Assembly: GCA_000320605.2 (NCBI GenBank)
Contig: KB445806.1
Span: 422,725-486,724, forward strand
Direction: 5' to 3'
Origin: Gelatoporia subvermispora B
Taxonomy: Eukaryota; Basidiomycota; Agaricomycetes; Polyporales; Gelatoporiaceae
DNA: 64,000 nucleotides
The position numbers and the translations under genes are program-made. A model generated the notes under the pieces. The model saw nothing but the letters and a program-made list of their open reading frames with translations. It was not told the DNA's origin and made no database searches. This document shows positions 57,998 to 64,000 of the stretch, piece by piece (position 1 is the stretch's first letter; every line of letters starts with the position of its first letter).

Positions 57998-58955
57998 ATG
58001 GAAGGTAACACTGATTTCGGCAATCAGGCTTCAAGTCCCGCGCCCCATGATGCAGGCAAACCAAACGGTGAACGCAGTCCCACATTGGATGTTGCAGCAG
58101 CCGGCGATGCAACAGCAGGACTTCCGGATCTGCGCCGCGTTGGCGCGGGCACGAACGCGGTCAATGTGCGCGTAGAGCAACCGCAGGCCGCGTTGCAGAA
58201 CGACGGCGCGACCCCTGCTCCCCAGGCACCCCAACCTCAGACGGAGAACAGGAGGCCGATTCCCCCTATCCTGCCCCGTCGTCCGACGGCTCAGGAAGAG
58301 GAGCAGGCTGCGCAGGTGGTCGAGCATATCTGGTGTGACGCGGTGACTCGTAAGTCGATCGCAACTAGGTATCTAGACAGCCGGATGTTGACGTCGCGCA
58401 GGTTTGAACAATATGCGCGTCTACAACGTGCCGAATCACCAGCGAACCGAATTCAGAGACCTCTTGGTCCAAGTATACAAGTATGCGCAGGAGATGGAGT
58501 CGAATCTGCCCAAATTCGCGTGCTTCTGGAAGCCAGATGCGATCCGCCATGTCGTGACCATGGTGAGAGATAAGCACCACTGTACACTGATATTTTTCTC
58601 GTCCTGACGCGGTTCCACGCAGATCGTGGCCACTCAGCACCAGAAGCAGCTGCTCAGCTCAAGCCACCCATGCTATATCTTGGAAGTGAACTCTCTGCGG
58701 ACGATGGTGAAGCACTTCCAGGCTGCGCTTGAGCAGTTCAATAACCTCATGGCAGCCCTGTATCCCGAGCTTACCCAAGACCAGTCTCAGAACGAACAGG
58801 TCCCTCCGGGGCTTTATACTCAGCCAATAGGTCAATCTCAACTGTCTCCCTCGCAGCGCCACGCTATGAGTGCGGAGCAGAAGCCCGATCCGAGCGGATC
58901 GAGCGGCCTCCCTGACCTGCCAGGCATGGTCCCACGTGATTCAACGAGTTCATGA
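57998..58955 (+). CDS. Truncated ARID-family paralogue, copy C (no ARID, no anchor)
   Basis: Three exons: 57998-58349, 58402-58562 and 58623-58955, giving 281 aa. The introns are 52 and 60 nt. It starts with MEGNTDFGNQASS and then matches copies A and B from VEQPQAALQ onward. Exon 2 is 161 nt (LPKFACFWKPDAIRHVVTM). The final exon starts IVATQHQKQLLSSSHPCYIL and runs into LSPSQRHAMSAEQKPDPSG. Near 58929 one base is missing relative to copy A (ggtcccacg for ggatcccacg), which ends the frame at MVPRDSTSS. Behind the stop the old frame still spells CGIPEVAIKYTDSHGPIFQR. The ARID domain, coiled coil and VTT exon are all gone. It may be transcribed but is probably on its way to becoming a pseudogene. 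Confidence 0.55.
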
Positions 58956-59114
58956 AGTAAACATCGGATTCTGCACACGAACTTCGTGCGTGTGGCATCC
59001 CCGAGGTCGCGATCAAGTACACTGACTCGCATGGTCCGATATTTCAGCGCATCATTCTTGATTCTATCACGCTACCTCTTCAGCACCCAATACGAGCTGA
59101 AGTAAGTACTCGAG

Positions 59115-59345
59115 ACGATGGACGGATCATGGATTAAATTTTTGTTTTGTGCTTATCCATATATAAACCCCTGATTTATCACTGTGCTCCTCCCTTGGCC
59201 TCGTCTTGCTGCCGACGACTCTATCACGAACTTGCATGTGCTTTCACGACGTTTTGACCCTTATTTATTCATTCGCAGTGTGATGTATTGTCTCGAGGCG
59301 AGCTGTATGTTGTATGTTGTACTAACACCAGGTGCCCATGAATAT
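59115..59345 (+). repeat. VTT 3' flank duplicate behind copy C
   Basis: Equivalent of 42030-42320 (gagacgatggacggatcat, cctgatttatcactgtgctc, tgtattgtctcgaggcgagc). The VTT exon 1 copy itself is missing here; only a short cacccaatacgagctgaag joins the two. Confidence 0.6.
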
Positions 59346-59399
59346 GACTCTCCTTCTCCCTCCTTGACATACTACAAATCTACTTCAATCTAGTCCGTC

Positions 59400-59600
59400 T
59401 TCCAAACATGGTTCGCCATTATCACGTTTTTCATGGGATCGATATTCACGAACACAGCGCTCAAAAAGCCTCCACTTCCGTCGTCAGCGCGCTCGTCCCA
59501 GCCGGAATACCATGACTCGCCTCGAGATACCAACTTTATTGAAGGTGTGTATTTCACCTCAATTTGAATTATGACCCCGCCACGCGGCGTCGCTCTTTCG
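59400..59600 (-). repeat. Duplicated remnant behind copy C
   Basis: Third version of the block at 43480 and 55770. Minus strand reads IPAGTSALTTEVEAF and is then broken by a stop. Confidence 0.5.
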
Positions 59601-59664
59601 TCGCTTTACGAATAAGTGGCGCCTCCGGAGTATACAACTCTATGAAATCTGATGTGCATGCATT

Positions 59665-59757
59665 GCACACTCCGTACGCGCCGCAGTGCGACATCGAACC
59701 GCCTCAATGTACATACAGCACGACTAGAACGACCACGTACGTCCGAGACTCGTAGGA
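59665..59757. repeat. Duplicated segment, partner of 56020-56115
   Basis: See 56020-56115: gacatcgaaccgcctc, cagcacgacta and tacgtccgagactcgt in the same order. Confidence 0.6.
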
Positions 59758-61078
59758 CAATACAGTTCGATGAGCTAAGCGTAGCTCATGCGATGCTGGC
59801 CCGGAGCCCTACATTCGCTGTTGGTAGAGCGTCGAGAGAGTCCGGACCGGGAGGCTGTTCTCAGTAACGTTGCCGTTATGGCAAGCTGGGCGAGAATGGA
59901 GTTGCTACTTGGCTAGATACCGGAGCAGCGCGGCAGGCTACGGGGAATGCTTGAGCTAACGTGGGCCGGTAGAAAGATGTATTATCGGAACGTCAGGCCA
60001 TCGTTGCCTATGTTCGCTGGTGACGCGCAGGTGAGCACTTGTCTGATATCCTAACCAAAATACTCACATGTCTCATTCGGATAAGGCATCCCACTGTCGT
60101 GACTGAGCCGGTAACTTCAAGGAACAACATATTCCTGTTCCGTGTCACTTTGGGGCCTGTTCACGGGCAATGTGCGCTTCCGGGTGCATGTATCATAGCT
60201 GTACTCCTTACCACGATCGACCCAATTCATGATCGCTGTTCCGTCCATAAATTCCCTTCATCATCCAGCAATGACAAATCTCAAGTCGAGGAAACAACGG
60301 CCCAGATGGGTCTGTGACAGTGCCGCAGCTGCAATGAGAGCTTGGCTCTCAAAAGGACTAAAATAGGGTGATGTCTGAACAGAACAGGCCGCATTCTGCG
60401 CCCTATCTCCTGACAATAGCCCGAGTTCAGCCGTCTTGCATTTTTGGAGAATAGTACAGCAAGACGAAGCAGGGCGTACAGACTTCAGCTCACTTGCGCC
60501 TGAAGGTGTATGAGTCTTCGCTAAGTCTTTCACCTTTTACTGAGACGACTCGACGGTAATATCTTCGGTGGACATACTTGTGTGAGAGTCTCGTCCTATC
60601 TATAGTTGTCTCAGCTCACACGCTCATCCGCGTAAACTGCATAAGGATCACTCACCGTTCGCACCATGTAACGCAACAGAGGAACCGCCCCTACATACGA
60701 CTCTGGCCACATTCGTAAATGCCTCGAAATCGACCGACGAGCTGCACCGACCAGGAACAAGTTTGTGAGACCTCCGACACTGCCAGAGACGGTTTATCGT
60801 GCTCCTCTCATAGGCTCATGTGCGATGTAGACCGCTGTACATCTTAATCAGAGAGTGCGTCAAGAGTAAATATCAGCATCATGATGATTCCACAGAAGCG
60901 AAGGAACTGCGCCCGGGGCCTTTGGACAGTGCCTCTTTTCGCTCTCCAGTGAGCTCAACTTCCTTTTCAGTTCATTTATAACAAGGGTGATATAAAGAGC
61001 TGCGACACTAACGCCGCAGGCTGGTGGCTCAACGCAACACCTTCCCTTGCTCCCCTCCCAACGTTGGTTTGTCATCGC
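59758..61078. other. Intergenic region, no gene recognised
   Basis: About 1.3 kb with only short frames on both strands and no recognised repeat. Confidence 0.5.
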
Positions 61079-63019
61079 ATGGCATCCAACACCGTTCCCG
61101 TTGCTCTTGTGGAGCTACTGAAGTCCAAGTATGTTCAATCTCATTGTGTCACACAATCAACGGTAATTTGGCGGAATCCCACCTTAGCTTGCTCGGCAAC
61201 TACTACTCCATAGTGTTGTCCAGTATGTCTGGTGCAAGATCCTTTTGCTCATGGCAAACTGATGCGGTACACAGGCCTCATGATATATGACTATTTCTTG
61301 ACCATCGGACGTGAAGTCGAATTGATGTGGGGCAGGAAATTCAGCTGTGTCACGCTTCTCTTCTTCCTGAACCGTTGGCTTGCCCTCGGATTCGCAATAA
61401 GTTTGCTCGTGCAATTGGAGCCGACCATCTCAAACAAGCAACTCTTATCTCTGGACAGTAACCTGGTGAGACATCTTCCTACCGTTATACTATTGGCCGC
61501 TGACTGCATACAGAGGTATGGTGTCATTGATCGTGAACTGGTCTTTTACATATTCACTCATGCTCTTCATCGAACTCATCAGTTGCGCTGCAATGGTATG
61601 GGCTGGTAGTGCTATCACAACCGCACTGGACGTTCTTTGGACATGTGTGACAAATCGTATCTCGAAACTAAGGAACCTGGTATATTGACTTCAAGCCATT
61701 GCATAGGTTTCTCAGTGACGCGGATCTATGCCATTAGTGCAGGCGCACGGTTTCTGTCAATGATAGTCTTCGTTCTCACCATGTTTCCGACCATCATGAT
61801 TGCGGTGAGTCTCCTTGACATTCCCGCGTATCCCAAGTTGTCGCTGATATACCACGTAGTTGTCGAACTACAAGCTTTCCAGGCCAGCCGTGTTAGTACT
61901 CCCGTATCTCGGTCATTGGTGCGTCGAGGAAGATAACATCAGCCAATCAACTGCAATTATGTGAGTAAGTCACAGACGTCTCAGTCGTGTCTGCTGAAGT
62001 ATTCTGACAGATGTGAGGTGCAGAGCATACGTTGCAGGGCGGTCAGCTCACTGCTGTATTCCTCAGGGACAATCATTACTACGATATGCTTCTTGCTGTC
62101 GGATACACTCATTCTGCTAGTGACGTGGCGCAGAACGTGGTCTCTGAAGCGCGAGGCAGACCGGTGCGGTATCAGAACACCCCTGGTGACCTGGCTGCTA
62201 CGCGATGGCAAGTCGACTGATACTCGAATGTCGAGATACTAACGTGCACATGACCAACAGGTACTGCATACTTCACGTGCGTCTTTGCAAGCCCCCTTAA
62301 GTCCTCGCAATATGACGCCTCCTTGTAGGCTGTTAGCATGTGTGCTCACACTATACATTCTCGGGATCGTGATCGAGGTGATGTGGCTCCACTATGGGAT
62401 TGTCTCTACATATTCAAATACTAAAATACCCTTGCAGGAAATTGATGCTGGTATCATTGCGTCCGCGTGAGTCATATGGTCACCCAATCGAAAATACCTG
62501 ACACTCTGCGCTCTGTGAAAAAGGCTGTCATCCGTCTGCATGACACACTTTCTATGCGATCTTCGCCGTGTCGCCTACAGTCACCCTGATCATGGTGTGG
62601 ACACACGCGCTTCAGTAATGGTCTCGTTTTCCAGCGTCTCCAGCCGTTTACAGTACACGAATCCGAATCTGGTGTCATTCATCGACAACATCGGGGAATT
62701 CTTCGTGGATGGTGACAATGTTCCTGGGTCTGAGCGGGAGCAGCAGGCGTCCGACGATTTTCCGCAATCTGGAGACCAGAACTCCGGTGAAGATGACAGA
62801 GATGTGATAGACACAATCGAGCCCCTTGCAACCAACTCGGAGACCTCAGATGTAATGGATTCGGAGGCGGAGGTGGGTCTTCTCCAGTACACCACTGTTA
62901 CTCTCGAGATGCTACTGACGTCTATAACCATGGAATTCGAAAGTAGAGATGTGCTATCCAGATGTCGATTAATATGTCGATGCTGCGCACCTCGTCGCCA
63001 AGAAGGTTCGGTTCAGTGA
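61079..63019 (+). CDS. DUF6533-domain multi-pass membrane protein
   Basis: Ten exons: 61079-61128, 61188-61222, 61275-61515, 61583-61644, 61707-61804, 61860-61960, 62011-62207, 62261-62276, 62329-62466 and 62581-63019, giving 458 aa. The DUF6533 signature is at residues about 17-75: NYYSIVLSSLMIYDYFLTIG, REVELMWGRKFSCVTLLFFL and NRWLAL. Further membrane segments follow: SAITTALDVLWTCFSVTRIY, FLSMIVFVLTMFPTIMIA, GTIITTICFLLSDTLILLVT with the WRRTWSLKR loop and TPLVTWLLRDGTAYF, and ACVLTLYILGIVIEVMW. The tail of about 140 residues is acidic. Such proteins are abundant in agaricomycetes and of unknown function. The seventh intron has donor gcaagt (GC-AG), placed exactly where the conserved LLRDGT requires. 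The end of exon 3 (61441-61515) and intron 9 (114 nt) are the least certain parts. Confidence 0.72.
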
Positions 63020-64000
63020 CGTTGTCAGGTAGTTTAAGCTGCGATAATTGTGACTGTTTGCTACATATGAACTATTCTTGATTGTCTTCAACATCGACCT
63101 CTGCGCTTGTATACTCGAGACTTCGAGTGATTCTAGCCGGGGCTCCTTTGAGCTGCAACCAAATAAATCTACCTCCGGCCTAAAATATTTCAGGTGGACA
63201 CTTGGGACACGATATCAGATATGAGTACGCAATGGGTCTTGTACATCTTAATATCACAAAAAGCTCAGACAAGCCAGCGCCGCATAGGGGTGGTGACGTT
63301 GATTTGCGGTATCTCGATACGGAAGCGCTAAAGCCACGTCACTGTTACGGTCGTCATTCGTCCGTGCTGCTAGAGTTGGAATACTCTACGCCAATCTCAA
63401 TGGTCAGAAACCGCAGTTGAGCTCTGGAGTGTACGTCTATACCTTACTTAGTTACTTTTCAGGCTCAATGTTCTCGTCAGAGCCCTGGCAGATGACCGGC
63501 GCAGTTGCCAACAGGCCCAACCAAGACGCCGGTCATGTCAAGGGATTAAGGTCTCCGGAGATGCCATCCTGATATCGAACGACATCGCTCCCAACAGCCT
63601 GGTCACTTCTGCAGAGCTGCAGTATCGGATGAGGCAGTAACTTGACGGTATCGCAATTGTACGCACATGCGCTGTTCAACGCTCGCTCCAGATCTTGGTA
63701 AGAGACGTATCAACTCGCATCTATGGAACTAGCAGTCAGTAAGACATCACGGAAGCAGACGAGTCACAACCGTGATCTTCGAATGATGTCTCCACCGGCC
63801 ATGAGATGGGTAGCACTTTGTATGCAGATATAAAGGCTCCGGTAAACATTTAGGATCAGGGACTCTTCTGTCCTTATCAGCGACGTCTTGTATCTTAATG
63901 TCTTCTACCGATGTGCCCGCCTATATCATTGAGTGGTTACCCAACCGGTACCGGGGTCCCGAATTATGCTATTTCGTGTGCCCTCGGAGATGCTTCGCTC
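63020..64000. other. Intergenic region at window end, no gene recognised
   Basis: Only short frames; none has a family motif. A TATA-like word (gcagatataaaggc) near 63827 could belong to a gene beginning beyond the window. Confidence 0.4.

Overview
The window looks like nuclear DNA of a filamentous basidiomycete, probably an agaricomycete. Genes are dense and split by many 47-75 nt GT-AG introns, and coding regions are GC-rich. A DUF6533-type membrane protein and a germin-like cupin with a C-terminal membrane anchor also fit basidiomycetes. No species can be named from sequence alone. All exon boundaries were derived by hand from splice consensus, reading phase and family conservation.

Left half (about 1.7-29.3 kb): mostly conserved housekeeping genes. 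In order they are pICln (-), an SH3 protein of the Lsb/Pin3 type (+), a secreted/anchored cupin (+), the large nucleoporin Nup159/Nup214 homologue (-, 9 exons, 1900 aa), a type II inositol polyphosphate 5-phosphatase (+), ribosomal protein uS10/RPS20 (-), a CCDC130/Saf4-type splicing factor (+), a KAPA-synthase-like PLP enzyme (+) and a large disordered protein of unknown function (-). Divergent pairs share short promoters (pICln/SH3, Nup159/5-phosphatase, RPS20/CCDC130).

Right half (about 20.7 kb and 30-64 kb): an unusual accessory neighbourhood. A family of ARID/BRIGHT-domain (Swi1-like) genes occurs as three long copies (32969-35052, 43911-47356, 52926-55294), one truncated copy (57998-58955), one divergent partial copy on the minus strand (about 20.7-21.2 kb) and two decayed fragments (31.0-31.7 and 56.4-56.5 kb). 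All five copies that can be spliced share an exon of exactly 161 nt. Between them lie intact genes for a TMEM184/Ost-alpha-like 7TM protein (-) and a TMEM41/TVP38 (VTT-domain) membrane protein (+). In two ARID genes the last exon is fused to a copy of exon 1 of the neighbouring VTT gene, which would give an ARID protein with a C-terminal membrane anchor. The 3' flank of the VTT gene is also present behind these copies, so the array grew by segmental duplication followed by internal deletion.

Inside the array sits an unrecognised gene (48748-50518) whose exons are tandemly duplicated together with their introns. Six successive introns are all exactly 56 nt and clearly similar to one another, and every cassette keeps the same phase. 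The encoded protein has an acidic/aromatic C-terminus. This gene and the ARID/VTT chimeras are the most novel-looking content. The window ends with a DUF6533 membrane protein gene (61079-63019) and about 1 kb with no recognisable gene.
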